From assembly GCF_018919205.1 (NCBI RefSeq), contig NZ_JAHLQN010000001.1, positions 310,001 through 374,000 on the forward strand: a stretch of 64,000 nucleotides of DNA, read 5' to 3'. The notes beneath the pieces are model-generated. The model was given only the letters and a program-made list of their open reading frames with translations. It was not told the origin of the DNA and did no database searches. This DNA is from Dysosmobacter acutus (lineage in GTDB: Bacteria; Bacillota; Clostridia; Oscillospirales; Oscillospiraceae). This document shows positions 53,598-63,034 of the stretch, in pieces; position 1 is the stretch's first letter; each line of letters opens with the position of its first letter. The position numbers were made by a program, and so were the translations under genes.

Positions 53598-54472
53598 ATT
53601 CCGCCCACCCCGAACTGCAGAGGATTTTCTCCGCCCTCACCGTGCCCATGCACGATGACGAGTGCGTCAACTATGAGGCCCTTGCCCAGATCGTGGAAGC
53701 TCAGATCGCCGACGGCGTGGAAGGCTTTTACTGCTGCGGCTCTTCCGGAGAGGGACTGCTGCTGACGCTGGAGGAGCGGAAAAAGATTCTTGAGTGCACG
53801 CTGCACCAGGTGTCCGGCCGGGTGCCGGTGGTGGCCCATGTGGGCACCATCCGCACCGCCGACGTCATCGACCTGGCCCGCCACGCCAAAAGCGCCGGCG
53901 CCGCGGCGGTGTCCATGATCCCGCCCTACTACTATAAGTTCTCCATGGCGGAGATCACCGGCTATTACAAGGCAGTGCTGGATGCCGTCCCGGGGCTGGA
54001 GGCCATTCTCTACAATATCCCACAGTTCACCGGCGTGGAGTTCAGCAAGGACAACGCCGCGGAGCTGCTCAGCGACCCGCGGATCATCGGCATCAAACAC
54101 ACCTCCCAGAACCTCTACAGCCTGGAGCGGATGGCAGCGGCCTATCCTGACAAAGTACTTATCAACGGCTTTGACGAGATGTTCTTGGGCGCGCTCTCCA
54201 TGGGCGCCAGCTGCACCATCGGCACCACGGTGAATCTGTTCGCTCCCACCTTCTTAAAGTTGCGGGACCTCTACAATGCCGGGCGCATGGCTGAGGCCTT
54301 TGCGGAGCAAGCCCTCATCAATCACCGGGTGGAGGTCATGGTGAAGGCCGGCATCTTCAGTGCGGTGAAATACGGCTGGACGGTGCGCGGCATCGACTGC
54401 GGTGCCTGCCGCAGCCCCTTTGCGCCGCTGACGGAGGAGGCCAAGGCCTCCATCCGGGAGCTGTTTGCCTGA
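53591..54472 (+). CDS. DHDPS/N-acetylneuraminate lyase family aldolase
   Basis: 293 aa from the ATG at 53591, overlapping the SDR stop. GSSGEG (50-55) binds the keto-acid carboxylate, Tyr (near 141) and the Schiff-base Lys (near 169, in IKHTSQNLY) are present. YNIPQFTGVEF and INGFDEMF resemble NanA-type lyases rather than DapA. It likely cleaves a 2-keto acid to pyruvate and an aldehyde. No other nan genes are nearby, so sialic acid is only one possibility. Confidence 0.88.
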   Translation: MVNSAHPELQRIFSALTVPMHDDECVNYEALAQIVEAQIADGVEGFYCCGSSGEGLLLTLEERKKILECTLHQVSGRVPVVAHVGTIRTADVIDLARHAKSAGAAAVSMIPPYYYKFSMAEITGYYKAVLDAVPGLEAILYNIPQFTGVEFSKDNAAELLSDPRIIGIKHTSQNLYSLERMAAAYPDKVLINGFDEMFLGALSMGASCTIGTTVNLFAPTFLKLRDLYNAGRMAEAFAEQALINHRVEVMVKAGIFSAVKYGWTVRGIDCGACRSPFAPLTEEAKASIRELFA

Positions 54473-54502
54473 CCCCAACCAAATCCCAAAGGAGCGCCCC
54501 AA

Positions 54503-55444
54503 ATGAATCAAGAAGTCCTGTCCACCGCCATCTCTTCGGTCGCGCTGTTTTTGCTGCTGACCATCCCCGGCTTTCTCTTTGCGCGGAAAAACTGGATCAG
54601 CGGCGAACAGATGGACGGCCTGTCCAGTATTGTGGTCAACTACCTCTCTCCGGCCACCATCCTCAATGCTCTGATTCATAACACTCTGACGCCTCAGCTG
54701 CTGCTGGACGCCGGTACGGCGCTGGGCACCATGCTGGCCGGCATCATACTGGGCATTGTGGTCGGCTACCTCTATATGAAGCTGCGCAGAACAGGACCCA
54801 ACCCGGGCTACATCACGCTGTTCCTCATGACCTTCTCCAACACCGGCTTCATCGGCATCCCCCTGCTGCAAATGCTTCTTGGCACCGACGCGCTGCTGTT
54901 CGCCGCCTGTGGGGAGGTGGTCAACGACCTGTGCATCTTCTCCTTCGGCATGATGATCGCCCAGGTGGGATGCGGCCAGGCCCGCCGCATGAACCTGCGG
55001 GGCCTTTTGAATCCCTGCTTTCTCTGCGCGGTGGGCGGTGTGGCGATTCTGCTCAGCGGCATACAGCTGCCGGAGCTGGTGAACAAGCTGCTCTCCACCG
55101 CCGCCGGAGGCACTGTGCCGGTGGTGATGTTCCTCATCGGCGCCCAGCTGGGCAAGTGTGACCTCAAGTCCCTGTTTGGAGAGCGCCGTCTCTATGAGAT
55201 CGTCGCGCTGAAGCTCATAGGCGTGCCGGGGCTCCTTTTCCTGCTGGTCTATGTGCTCCTGGGCGTGCAGACCTTCGCCGTGCGGGCCATTCTTCTGATG
55301 ACCGCCATGCCCTGCGCCACCATCTGCGCCATATTGACCCGTCAGTACCACGGGGATGCGGACCTTGCCTCCCGGGCGGTGATGCTCTCCACCCTCTTTT
55401 CTGTCGTCACCATTCCCTTCTGGGTGGTCGTGACAGCACTTTGA
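54503..55444 (+). CDS. AEC family transporter
   Basis: 313 aa with about ten membrane segments. FSNTGFIGIPLLQML is the family hallmark in the middle, and the N-terminal half carries VVNYLSPATILNAL. It follows the aldolase by 30 nt. A second AEC protein lies at 4154-5074, also beside an SDR gene. It probably transports the carboxylate used or made by this operon. Confidence 0.85.
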   Translation: MNQEVLSTAISSVALFLLLTIPGFLFARKNWISGEQMDGLSSIVVNYLSPATILNALIHNTLTPQLLLDAGTALGTMLAGIILGIVVGYLYMKLRRTGPNPGYITLFLMTFSNTGFIGIPLLQMLLGTDALLFAACGEVVNDLCIFSFGMMIAQVGCGQARRMNLRGLLNPCFLCAVGGVAILLSGIQLPELVNKLLSTAAGGTVPVVMFLIGAQLGKCDLKSLFGERRLYEIVALKLIGVPGLLFLLVYVLLGVQTFAVRAILLMTAMPCATICAILTRQYHGDADLASRAVMLSTLFSVVTIPFWVVVTAL

Positions 55445-55457
55445 CCGGTCGATTCCA

Positions 55458-55492
55458 TAAAAAAAGACAGCCGCTTACGCGGCTGTCTTTTT
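55458..55492. terminator. bidirectional intrinsic terminator
   Basis: AAAAAGACAGCCGC and GCGGCTGTCTTTTT with a 4-nt loop lie between the AEC gene and the convergent stalk-protein gene. Confidence 0.9.
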
Positions 55493-55507
55493 GTCTGCTG
55501 GCTGATC

Positions 55508-56950
55508 TTACGCAGCGGTGCCGGCGGCGCCGGCAAGGGAGTTCATCATCTCGTCCAGGCTGCCCAGGTCGGTGATCTGAGCGCCGGTGGGGGGAGCGAT
55601 GGCAGGTTTTTCAGTGGTGACCGCCATCTTCATGTCCATGGTGATCTTAGCAGTGCCCATCTCGCCCATATCCATGTTCATGGTGATGGTGGCGGAGTCC
55701 TTGGTCATGGTGCCGTCGCCGGACACGCTGACGCTACTGCCCTCCTGGGTCATACCCATCTTGAAGGTCATCTTCATGGAGCCGTCGCTGTTGGCCTTGA
55801 TGGTCATGGACAGATCGTCAAACAGGGAGGCGGTCTCACTGTCCAGCTTGGACTTGTCAAAGCTCCACTGATAGGTGGAACCCACCTTGGAGTAGGCGTT
55901 GTCGCCTAAGAACGCGCTGGCGGCGGCAGCGTCGGCCTTCACGGCATCATAGAGCTGCGCAGGCGCATTGGCGTCCATATTGGCCACCATCTTCTCCATC
56001 ATGTAAATGGTTCGGCCCACGGTGGCGGAGCTGGCCAGCTCGGAAAGATCACCAAGGCCCAGGCTCATCTTGTACCAGGTCTCGCCGTTCACCGTGGTGT
56101 CCTCAGCGACCAGCGCATCCATCATCGGCATGTTCATGTAGATGACGTCGTTCTTATAGTCATAGATCATCTTTATGGTGATGTTGCTGAACATCTGGCG
56201 CATGGCCTCGGCTTCCTCAGCGGTCATGGCGCCGCTCTTCACCGCGGCATCCAGATCCATCTCCTCCAGCAGGGAGGACATGTCGATCTTGGCGTCCATC
56301 TCCAGGCTCTGCTTATCCTGAATCATGGTCATATCCATCTTCATGTCGAACTTGACCTCAGCGCCGGTCTCGTCCTTGGAGGACAGGGCGATGTTGGCGG
56401 TGGCGGTGGTCTTGTAGTTCTTGTCGGGGTCACTGACCAGCTTTGCCAGTGCCTCATTGAGCACGGTAAAGTTCTTGTCGATTTCCTCGATCAGCGCGTC
56501 CTTGTCCACCAGGACGGCAGCGCGGTCGTCGCTGTCCCAGAACACGTCATAACCCAGAGCCTGGGCAAAGAAACGGACAGGCACATAGGTGCGGCCGGCC
56601 TTGATATAGCAGGGGACATCCATCTGGATGGTCTCGGCCTTGCCGTCAGCGCCGGTCTTGGTGACCACCTTGCCGCCGGCTTCAAAGCTCAGCGTGGTGT
56701 CACCTAACTTGCAGGTAATGGTCCCGCCGGTGACATACTCCACTTCGCCGCCCAGGGTCTCCATCAGGGCACGATAAGGCACCATGGTGCGGCCGGAGGT
56801 CAACTCAGGCTTCGCGTCGGGGAAGGCGACCGATTCGCCGTTGAGAACCACCTGGATGTCCTTTTGGGCAGTGGTCTCCACGGCAAAGGAAGGTACCGCC
56901 AGCGCAAGGGCCAGTACCAGCGCCAATGCCAGAGATAAGATTTTTTTCAT
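55508..56950 (-). CDS. secreted stalk-domain (copper amine oxidase N-like) protein
   Basis: 480 aa. A signal peptide (1-23, ending PSFA) is followed by the stalk domain: GRTMVPYRALMETLGGEV and KAGRTYVPVRFFAQALGYDV (about 45-135). The rest (about 150-455) is a beta-rich region unusually full of alternating Met and Asp (for example MDMKMDM-like runs). No anchor is visible, so it may be released or held by cell-wall contacts. Its role is unknown. It is transcribed alone. Confidence 0.82.
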   Translation of the reverse strand: MKKILSLALALVLALALAVPSFAVETTAQKDIQVVLNGESVAFPDAKPELTSGRTMVPYRALMETLGGEVEYVTGGTITCKLGDTTLSFEAGGKVVTKTGADGKAETIQMDVPCYIKAGRTYVPVRFFAQALGYDVFWDSDDRAAVLVDKDALIEEIDKNFTVLNEALAKLVSDPDKNYKTTATANIALSSKDETGAEVKFDMKMDMTMIQDKQSLEMDAKIDMSSLLEEMDLDAAVKSGAMTAEEAEAMRQMFSNITIKMIYDYKNDVIYMNMPMMDALVAEDTTVNGETWYKMSLGLGDLSELASSATVGRTIYMMEKMVANMDANAPAQLYDAVKADAAAASAFLGDNAYSKVGSTYQWSFDKSKLDSETASLFDDLSMTIKANSDGSMKMTFKMGMTQEGSSVSVSGDGTMTKDSATITMNMDMGEMGTAKITMDMKMAVTTEKPAIAPPTGAQITDLGSLDEMMNSLAGAAGTAA

Positions 56951-57272
56951 TGTTTCGTCCCTCTTTTTCAGATTTGATTCTCACCGGCCCGTGGGACGGA
57001 TGAGATTCTTATTTTTTATTTTACCGTTTATGGGCCCGCTTGTCTATAGGGAAACAAAAAACAGCGGCTACTTGTTCGTTATTTTTTCGTTAAGGTGCTT
57101 CACCGGCGGCGCAGGTTGTTCTCCTCCATTTTTATATGATTGGATATTTCAATCTTACCACCTGATTAAACGCTAAATACAATCGTCAAATCGTTGACTT
57201 TTTCGCCTGATTTTTATATCATTCTACCTGTTGCAACAACATTTTGTTTATTTTTAAGGAGAATGTTTTACT
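56951..57272. promoter_or_regulatory. divergent region, stalk protein versus metQ-like gene
   Basis: A/T-rich, without a supported gene. On the right is a good rightward promoter at 57194-57222. I see no S-box or other riboswitch fold before the metQ-like gene. Confidence 0.4.
57194..57222 (+). promoter_or_regulatory. promoter of the MetQNI-like operon
   Basis: TTGACT (57194-57199), 17-nt spacer, TATCAT (57217-57222). The gene starts 51 nt later, after AAGGAG. Confidence 0.65.
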
Positions 57273-58103
57273 ATGAAAAAGGTTCTTTCCCTTGTACTGG
57301 CCCTTATTGCGGCGCTTTCCCTGAGCGCCTGCGGGAGCGGCTCCGTCTCTTCCGGAAGCGCTTCCTCCGCCGGCGGCAGCGCCTCCTCTCAGCCCCAGAC
57401 CATCCAGCTGGGCAGCGGCGGCACCTATGCGGACATGATTGAGGTCCTGGCGGAGCTGGTAGCCGACAAGGGGTACAATGTGGAGGTGGTTCTCTTCGAC
57501 TCCAACTCCGGTCCGGCCGATGCCTGCAGCGGCGGTGACATCGATGGGTTCATCTACAACCACGCCCCCTGGCTGGAGCAGTACAACAAAGACAATGGTA
57601 CTGATTTCACCGAGGTAAGCCCCCTGTACTATGGCCGCACCGCCCTCTACTCCGCCAATCACGCCTCCCTGGACGAGCTGCCCGATGGCTCCACCATTGC
57701 CATTCCAAACGACTCCACCAACATGGAGAACACGCTGCTCTTCCTTCAGGATCTGGGACTCCTTGAATTAGGAGAGAAAACTGAGAGCTTTTACACCATC
57801 CTGGATGTGGTCAGCAATCCCAAGAACATTGAATTTGTGGAGACTGAGATATCCTATACCGCCCGCAGCATTGAGGACTGTGATGCTGTTGTTTGTACCG
57901 GCCAGCAAATCATGGAAGCCGGCTTGGATCCCAATGACTTTTTGGCGGAGAACGAATCCAAGAAAAATTACCCCATCGGCCTGACCGTGCGCGCCGAGGA
58001 CGCGGACAGCGAGTGGGCAGCGGCATTGGACGAGGCGCTGCACTCCGACGAGTTCCGCACCCGGTTCGACGAGCTCTACAAGGGAACTCTGGTTTTATAT
58101 TGA
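57273..58103 (+). CDS. MetQ-like substrate-binding lipoprotein
   Basis: 276 aa. The signal peptide ends LSLSAC, with a Ser/Gly linker. Family motifs include VADKGYNVEVVLFD, GDIDGFIYNHAPWLEQYNKD and IAIPNDSTNMENTLLFLQDLGLLEL, all characteristic of MetQ/NlpA proteins. It would bind methionine or a related amino acid. First gene of a MetQ-N-I type operon. Confidence 0.88.
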   Translation: MKKVLSLVLALIAALSLSACGSGSVSSGSASSAGGSASSQPQTIQLGSGGTYADMIEVLAELVADKGYNVEVVLFDSNSGPADACSGGDIDGFIYNHAPWLEQYNKDNGTDFTEVSPLYYGRTALYSANHASLDELPDGSTIAIPNDSTNMENTLLFLQDLGLLELGEKTESFYTILDVVSNPKNIEFVETEISYTARSIEDCDAVVCTGQQIMEAGLDPNDFLAENESKKNYPIGLTVRAEDADSEWAAALDEALHSDEFRTRFDELYKGTLVLY

Positions 58104-58166
58104 TAAATCTACTTGGAACGAGTGGCCGAAGCGCCGCCCTTTGCCATTGCGGGAGGAGGACATCCC

Positions 58167-59177
58167 TTGATTGAAATACGCGGACTTTGCAAGCATTTTG
58201 ACGACTTTTCCGCCCTGGAGGACATCCACATGACCATGGAGAGCGGAAAGGTCTACGGCCTTATCGGCCAGAGCGGCTCCGGAAAATCCACGCTGCTGCG
58301 CTGCATCAACGGCCTTACCGGCTACGAAAGCGGCAGCCTGAAAGTGGACGGTGTGGAGGTATCCTCTCTGTCCGGCCTGGAGGCCCGCCGGTTCCGCCGG
58401 GACATCGGCATGATTTTTCAGCAGTTTTCCCTGCTCAAGCGGCTGAGCGTCTACGACAACGTGGCGCTGCCCATGCGATGCTGGAAATACAGCAAAAGCG
58501 AGATCGACAAACGGGTCACGGAGCTTTTGGAGATGGTCCACATCGCCGACAAGCGGGACGCCCTGCCCACAGAGCTTTCCGGAGGCCAGAAGCAGCGGGT
58601 GGCCATTGCCCGGGCGCTGACCATGAATCCAAAATTCCTACTCTGCGACGAGGCCACCTCCGCCCTGGACCCCAACATTGCGGAAACCATTATGGACCTC
58701 CTTTCGGACATCAACCAGCAGTTAGGGATCACCATGATCGTCGTCACCCATCAGCTGTCCATCCTGAAGTCCTCCTGTGAGCAGGTTTATCTTTTGGAGC
58801 GGGGCCGCCTGGTGGCCCAAGGGGATATCACCTCCTTCTTCTCCACGCCTCCGCAGGCCCTGCGCCGCCTGATGGGCAGCCAGGAGGCCGTTGAACCCAC
58901 CGGCGGCGGGACGGTGCTGCGCCTGCTGCCCACCCGTCAGCAGGCGGCCCAGCCCATCCTCTCCCGGATGGCCCGGGAGCTGGGCCAGGACTTCAGCGTC
59001 CTGAAAGCGGACCGGGAGCAGTACCGCCACGGCGCGGTCACCTACCTGATCATCGAGGTGCCCAATGGGCTCCTTCCCCAGGTCCGGGACTGGCTGGAGC
59101 GCCGGCAGATCGCATGGGTGGCGGAGCCCTGCGGGCAAAGCGGAAAGGAGGCGGGTCCCCAATGGATGCAGAACTGA
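58167..59177 (+). CDS. MetN-like ABC transporter ATP-binding protein
   Basis: 336 aa from a TTG at 58167, chosen because GGAGGA lies 6 nt upstream; an in-frame TTG 54 nt earlier lacks a ribosome site. Walker A is GQSGSGKST, the signature is LSGGQKQRVAIARAL and Walker B is LLCDEATSALDP. The C-terminal NIL domain (about 255-330) is present and usually binds methionine for feedback. It drives the MetI-like permease, whose gene overlaps by 16 nt. Confidence 0.92.
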   Translation: MIEIRGLCKHFDDFSALEDIHMTMESGKVYGLIGQSGSGKSTLLRCINGLTGYESGSLKVDGVEVSSLSGLEARRFRRDIGMIFQQFSLLKRLSVYDNVALPMRCWKYSKSEIDKRVTELLEMVHIADKRDALPTELSGGQKQRVAIARALTMNPKFLLCDEATSALDPNIAETIMDLLSDINQQLGITMIVVTHQLSILKSSCEQVYLLERGRLVAQGDITSFFSTPPQALRRLMGSQEAVEPTGGGTVLRLLPTRQQAAQPILSRMARELGQDFSVLKADREQYRHGAVTYLIIEVPNGLLPQVRDWLERRQIAWVAEPCGQSGKEAGPQWMQN

Positions 59178-59830
59178 TCGCAAGATTCAAGAAATACTTT
59201 TTCGGCCTCATTGAACCGGCCATTTACGACACATTGGCCATGTTGGCCGCCACCATGGTGCTGGCCATTTTGTTCGGCTTTGTCATCAGCGTAGTGCTGG
59301 TCTCCACCCGGCCCGGCGGTCTCAAGCCCAACAGGACCATCTACTCCGTGCTGAACTTCCTTGTAAATTTCATCCGCTCTTTCCCCATTATGATTCTCAT
59401 AGTAGCCTTGCTGCCGGTGACCAGGGCCGTCATGGGCACCACCATGGGCATCCGTGGCGCCGTTTTCCCCCTGACCGTGGCCGCCACGCCCTTTATGGCC
59501 CGAATCTTTGAAAACGCCATGGTGGAGGTAGACCCCCAGCTCATTGAGGCCGCCCGGTCCTTCGGCGCCTCCAACCTTCAGATTATCTTTCGGGTGATGC
59601 TGAAAGAGGCCGTCCCCTCCATCGTTTCCGGCACCACCCTGGCCACGGTCACCTACCTGTCCGCCACCACCATCGCAGGCGCCATCGGCGCCGGGGGCCT
59701 GGGCTCCATCGCCATGAACTACGGATACCACCGCTTTGACGACATGGTGCTCTACACCGGCGTTGTCATATTGTGCATTCTGGTTCAGCTAATCCAGCTG
59801 ATCGGCAACCAAATTTACAAGCGTCTGTAG
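59162..59830 (+). CDS. MetI-like ABC transporter permease
   Basis: 222 aa from the ATG at 59162, which overlaps the ATPase gene. Five or so membrane segments and the EAA-like loop EAARSFGASNLQIIFRVMLKEA (near residue 120) identify it as MetI family. It completes the MetQNI importer. Confidence 0.92.
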   Translation: MDAELIARFKKYFFGLIEPAIYDTLAMLAATMVLAILFGFVISVVLVSTRPGGLKPNRTIYSVLNFLVNFIRSFPIMILIVALLPVTRAVMGTTMGIRGAVFPLTVAATPFMARIFENAMVEVDPQLIEAARSFGASNLQIIFRVMLKEAVPSIVSGTTLATVTYLSATTIAGAIGAGGLGSIAMNYGYHRFDDMVLYTGVVILCILVQLIQLIGNQIYKRL

Positions 59831-59842
59831 AGGAGAGCATGT

Positions 59843-60652
59843 ATGAACGAGTTTACTGTCAAAGAGCTTGCGGTCCGGCTGAGCTGCGCCATCGACTGGC
59901 CCCGTCAGGCGGTCGGCGTCCGCTTTCTATTCACAAAGCAGCAGTTTGCGGACGCGCAGGCCATCCAGCTCACTAAGCCCATCAACTACTGCATGATGGT
60001 CAAGTCCGCCACATTGGGTCATGCTGTAAAGGCGGACGCCTCCGCCCACCGGTGCGCTGCCGCGGCCCGCGCCCTGGGACTGGCGCTTCCGGATGAATTG
60101 CACCGCAGCGGGCGCAGGGGACAGGTCATTCGCCTGTACCATGATTTGGGCACCGCAAAGTACACCCGGGACCGTCAGACCCTCTGTGACCACAGGGCCT
60201 ACGGCGTCATGGTCAAGCCCCTCTCTCAGTATGCGGACTCCGAGGAGCCGCCCCACATGGTACTGATCATCACCAACCCCTATTATGCCATGCGTCTGAT
60301 TCAGGGCTATACCTATTACTATGGCATCCAGACCAATTTCAAGATGTCCGGCCTCCAGGCGATCTGCTCCGAGTCCACCGCCTATCCCTACATGTCCAAC
60401 AACATCAACCTCTCCACACTGTGCGGCGGAACCCGGCTGTACTGCAAGTGGAGCGACAGTGAGCTGGCGGTCTCCATCCCCTACAGCAAATTCCCGCTGA
60501 GCGTGGAGGGCCTCCTGCGCACCATGGACTTACAGGACAGCAATGAGAAAAAGGCGGTTGCCCGTCAAAAGCTCAAGGACAATGGAATGGAGGAGGAGTT
60601 CCCGCTTCAGGACGACTTCAACTACTGCGACATTGCCAACGCCTATAACTAA
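59843..60652 (+). CDS. DUF169 family protein
   Basis: 269 aa with no signal peptide or membrane segment. It matches the layout of DUF169 proteins, including GVRFLFTKQQF near the start, a Cys-containing CMMVKSATLGHAVKADASAHRC block (in two parts near 50-70) and the CSESTAYPYM segment near 175. The function of the family is not known. It is encoded 12 nt after metI, so it is probably linked to uptake by that transporter. Confidence 0.75.
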   Translation: MNEFTVKELAVRLSCAIDWPRQAVGVRFLFTKQQFADAQAIQLTKPINYCMMVKSATLGHAVKADASAHRCAAAARALGLALPDELHRSGRRGQVIRLYHDLGTAKYTRDRQTLCDHRAYGVMVKPLSQYADSEEPPHMVLIITNPYYAMRLIQGYTYYYGIQTNFKMSGLQAICSESTAYPYMSNNINLSTLCGGTRLYCKWSDSELAVSIPYSKFPLSVEGLLRTMDLQDSNEKKAVARQKLKDNGMEEEFPLQDDFNYCDIANAYN

Positions 60653-60653
60653 A

Positions 60654-60686
60654 GAGAGGAGCCTTCCGGCTCCTCTCTTCTCGTTT
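60654..60686. terminator. bidirectional terminator between DUF169 and LysR genes
   Basis: GAGAGGAGCC and GGCTCCTCTC with a 4-nt loop, followed by TTCTCGTTTT, overlap the start of the intergenic gap. Confidence 0.85.
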
Positions 60687-61594
60687 TACAACGGCCTCCC
60701 GTCTGCAAGCTTTCCTGAAAAGTACTCCCTTGCCAGCTCCGCAAAGGCCACGCTGGCATTGCTCATCACCCGGCCCTTTTTACTGACCAGCACCAGGTCC
60801 CAGGTGACGTCCGCATCCGTCACATCCAGCAGGCGGATGTTTTTGTTGTCCACGGAATCCCAGATGGACTGCCCCATGAGGAACACGCCCCAGTTGCGGC
60901 TGACCAGTGAAGCAAGGAAGTCGCAGTCCGTGGAGGACAGGGCGATGTTGGGAGTGAAGCCGGCATTTTCGCAGTTTTTCATAAACTGGCGGTACAGGGA
61001 GTAGTCGTCGCTGACCGTGAGAAAGGTTTCGTTGCTCAGCTCCCTGAAGGAGACGGCTTTGCGGGACGCAAGGCGGTGGCTCTTGTGGACCCCTAACTTC
61101 AGGTTTTGGTTGACCATGGGAATGATGTCATACTTGCTCTCGTCGATGGGCATCATCTTCATGGCGAAATCCGCGTCCTGGGACTCCAGCAGCTCCAGCC
61201 CGCTGGTGCCGCACTTGCCCTCCACGTGGATGGTGACGCCGGGGTATTTCTCATGATAGATGGACAGCAGCTCCCCCAGATACACCTTGCTCAGCACAGG
61301 CGCGGCCACGATGGACACATTGCCGATGATCTCCCGGCTGATGCTCCACGACCCCTCCACCATTCGGTTGTAGGCCGCAAGAAAATCCCGGGCATAGCTG
61401 TAAAACAGCTTGCCCTCGCTGGTAAGGTTCATCTTTTTGGCGTTGTAGTAAAAGAGATTCAGCCCAAACTCCTTCTCCAGTTTCTGGATGGCGACGCTCA
61501 GTGTGGGCTGAGACACGGAGAGGGATTTTGCGGCCGCCGAATAACCCTCCCGGTCGGCAATCTCCACAAAATAAATGATCTGCTTAATATCCAC
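60686..61594 (-). CDS. LysR family transcriptional regulator
   Basis: 302 aa from a GTG at 61594 (MDIKQIIYFVEIAD), chosen because GAGGAG lies 7 nt upstream and family members start here; the open frame extends another 35 codons. The helix-turn-helix is YSAAAKSLSVSQPTLSVAIQKLEKEFG (two parts, about 15-42). The C-terminal effector domain follows. Targets may be the flanking MetQNI-DUF169 or M24-Tct genes; neither is proven. Confidence 0.9.
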   Translation of the reverse strand: MDIKQIIYFVEIADREGYSAAAKSLSVSQPTLSVAIQKLEKEFGLNLFYYNAKKMNLTSEGKLFYSYARDFLAAYNRMVEGSWSISREIIGNVSIVAAPVLSKVYLGELLSIYHEKYPGVTIHVEGKCGTSGLELLESQDADFAMKMMPIDESKYDIIPMVNQNLKLGVHKSHRLASRKAVSFRELSNETFLTVSDDYSLYRQFMKNCENAGFTPNIALSSTDCDFLASLVSRNWGVFLMGQSIWDSVDNKNIRLLDVTDADVTWDLVLVSKKGRVMSNASVAFAELAREYFSGKLADGRPL

Positions 61595-61782
61595 GCCCTT
61601 GCTCCTCATCACCCTGCCCACGTAATTTTCCGTTCCCATGACAGGGGCTGTTTTTGGCTGTTCGTTCATACTCCGGGTTGTTGTGTGCATATCTTCCATT
61701 CTACCTTTTCAATATAGTCTATCATAATCCCTTTGGAAAAAATATGCAAGCCGGAAAAGTTCCATATCCTTTCCAAAAGGCC

Positions 61783-61822
61783 AGCAAAAAAGGCAGAAAC
61801 CACCGCTTCTGCCTTTTTTGCT
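61783..61822 (-). terminator. intrinsic terminator after the M24 peptidase gene
   Basis: AGCAAAAAAGGCAGAA and TTCTGCCTTTTTTGCT form a long perfect stem with an 8-nt loop, 18 nt after the leftward stop codon. Confidence 0.85.
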
Positions 61823-61839
61823 GTATATAGAGAGAAGTA

Positions 61840-63012
61840 TCAGTCTGCCATCAGGTCGGCGTCGAAAGGCAGGTCCTTGCTCAGCAGCTCGTAGCCGTCT
61901 TCGGTGACCAGAATGTTCTGCTCCATGTGGGTGCCGCCCACCTCGGGACGGTCGAACATGGTGACCCGGGGCTCCACAGCCATAACCATGCCCGGACGCA
62001 GCACGTAATCCACGCCCTTGTTGATGGAGGGGGAGCCATGGAGGCCGTATCCCAACTGGTGGCCGGTGGCGAACTTGTGCTCGTACTTTTCAAAGCCCAT
62101 CTCCCGGATAACCCGGCGGGCGGCCGCGTCCACATCGCCGCAGGTGTTGCCGGGCTTGACGGTGTTCAGCGCCTCCTGGAGGGCCAAGTAGTTGACCTTA
62201 TACATCTGCTTCTGGAGGTCGGTGGGCTTGCCGGTGCACAGGGAGCGGCCCACGTCGCCGGTGTAGCCCCGGTACACGGAGCCCAGGTCGATGATGACCA
62301 TCTCGTTTTCCTGGATGACCTTCTCCGTGGAGATGCGCTCAAAGATGGCGGAGTTGACGCCGGAGGCGATGTTGGTGACAAAGGGCGTCATCTCGCTGCC
62401 CAATTCACGCATCTTGTACTCGGCATAGGCGGCCACCTCGTACTCGGTCTTGCCGGGCTTGCAGAACTCCAGGGCGGCGTTGCAGCCCACCACGGCGATC
62501 TCAACGGCGCGGCGCAGGTGCTTGATCTCCTCAGGGTGCTTGACAACCGTCAGATCCACCCACATCTTGCTGATGTCCACGAACTCCATGGAGGGGAACT
62601 CCGCCTTCAGCTGGAGGTACATCTCAAAGGGAAGCAGCTCCACGCCCACGCGGCCGGAGGTGATGCCATAGTCCCGGAAAATCTTGATGACTTCCTCGCC
62701 CCACTTGGAGAAGCCGGGCAGCTTGCGGTGGTCCTTGATGTCGGAACGGATCTGGATGCGGTAGTTGTCGCTGCCGGAGGTGTGGCCCACCACGGTATCC
62801 CGGCCCTTGGGGATCACGGCCAGGTATTCCGGCTCGTAGAAGGGGCGGTAGCCCTTGACATAGAAGTCAGTGGCATAGCGGACGGTCTCCGCCTTCAGCA
62901 GCAAAATGGCGTCCAGTCCGTTCTCCTCCATGGCCTTCTGGATCTTCTCCTTCTTGGCCTGATGCAGTACGTCCCCGCCATAATAGGAAGGGTCTTCTTT
63001 CCACAGTTCCAT
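61840..63012 (-). CDS. M24 family metallopeptidase (Xaa-Pro peptidase-like)
   Basis: 390 aa. The C-terminal pita-bread fold has the metal ligands: VIIDLGSVYRGYTGDVGR (two Asp near 241 and 252), GHQLGYGLHGSP (His near 318), EPRVTM (Glu near 350) and EQNILVTEDG (Glu near 370). An N-terminal creatinase-like domain precedes it. It may cut Xaa-Pro dipeptides or hydrolyse a creatine-like compound. It follows a TctA gene by 22 nt, so the substrate may be imported by that system. Confidence 0.9.
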   Translation of the reverse strand: MELWKEDPSYYGGDVLHQAKKEKIQKAMEENGLDAILLLKAETVRYATDFYVKGYRPFYEPEYLAVIPKGRDTVVGHTSGSDNYRIQIRSDIKDHRKLPGFSKWGEEVIKIFRDYGITSGRVGVELLPFEMYLQLKAEFPSMEFVDISKMWVDLTVVKHPEEIKHLRRAVEIAVVGCNAALEFCKPGKTEYEVAAYAEYKMRELGSEMTPFVTNIASGVNSAIFERISTEKVIQENEMVIIDLGSVYRGYTGDVGRSLCTGKPTDLQKQMYKVNYLALQEALNTVKPGNTCGDVDAAARRVIREMGFEKYEHKFATGHQLGYGLHGSPSINKGVDYVLRPGMVMAVEPRVTMFDRPEVGGTHMEQNILVTEDGYELLSKDLPFDADLMAD

Positions 63013-63034
63013 TTTGTATCTCCTTTATATCAAT

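Noticed and set aside
56951-57272. SAM (S-box) riboswitch before the metQ-like gene
   Set aside because: I looked for the conserved kink-turn and pseudoknot sequences and a terminator, and found none. The region is mainly A/T-rich promoter DNA.
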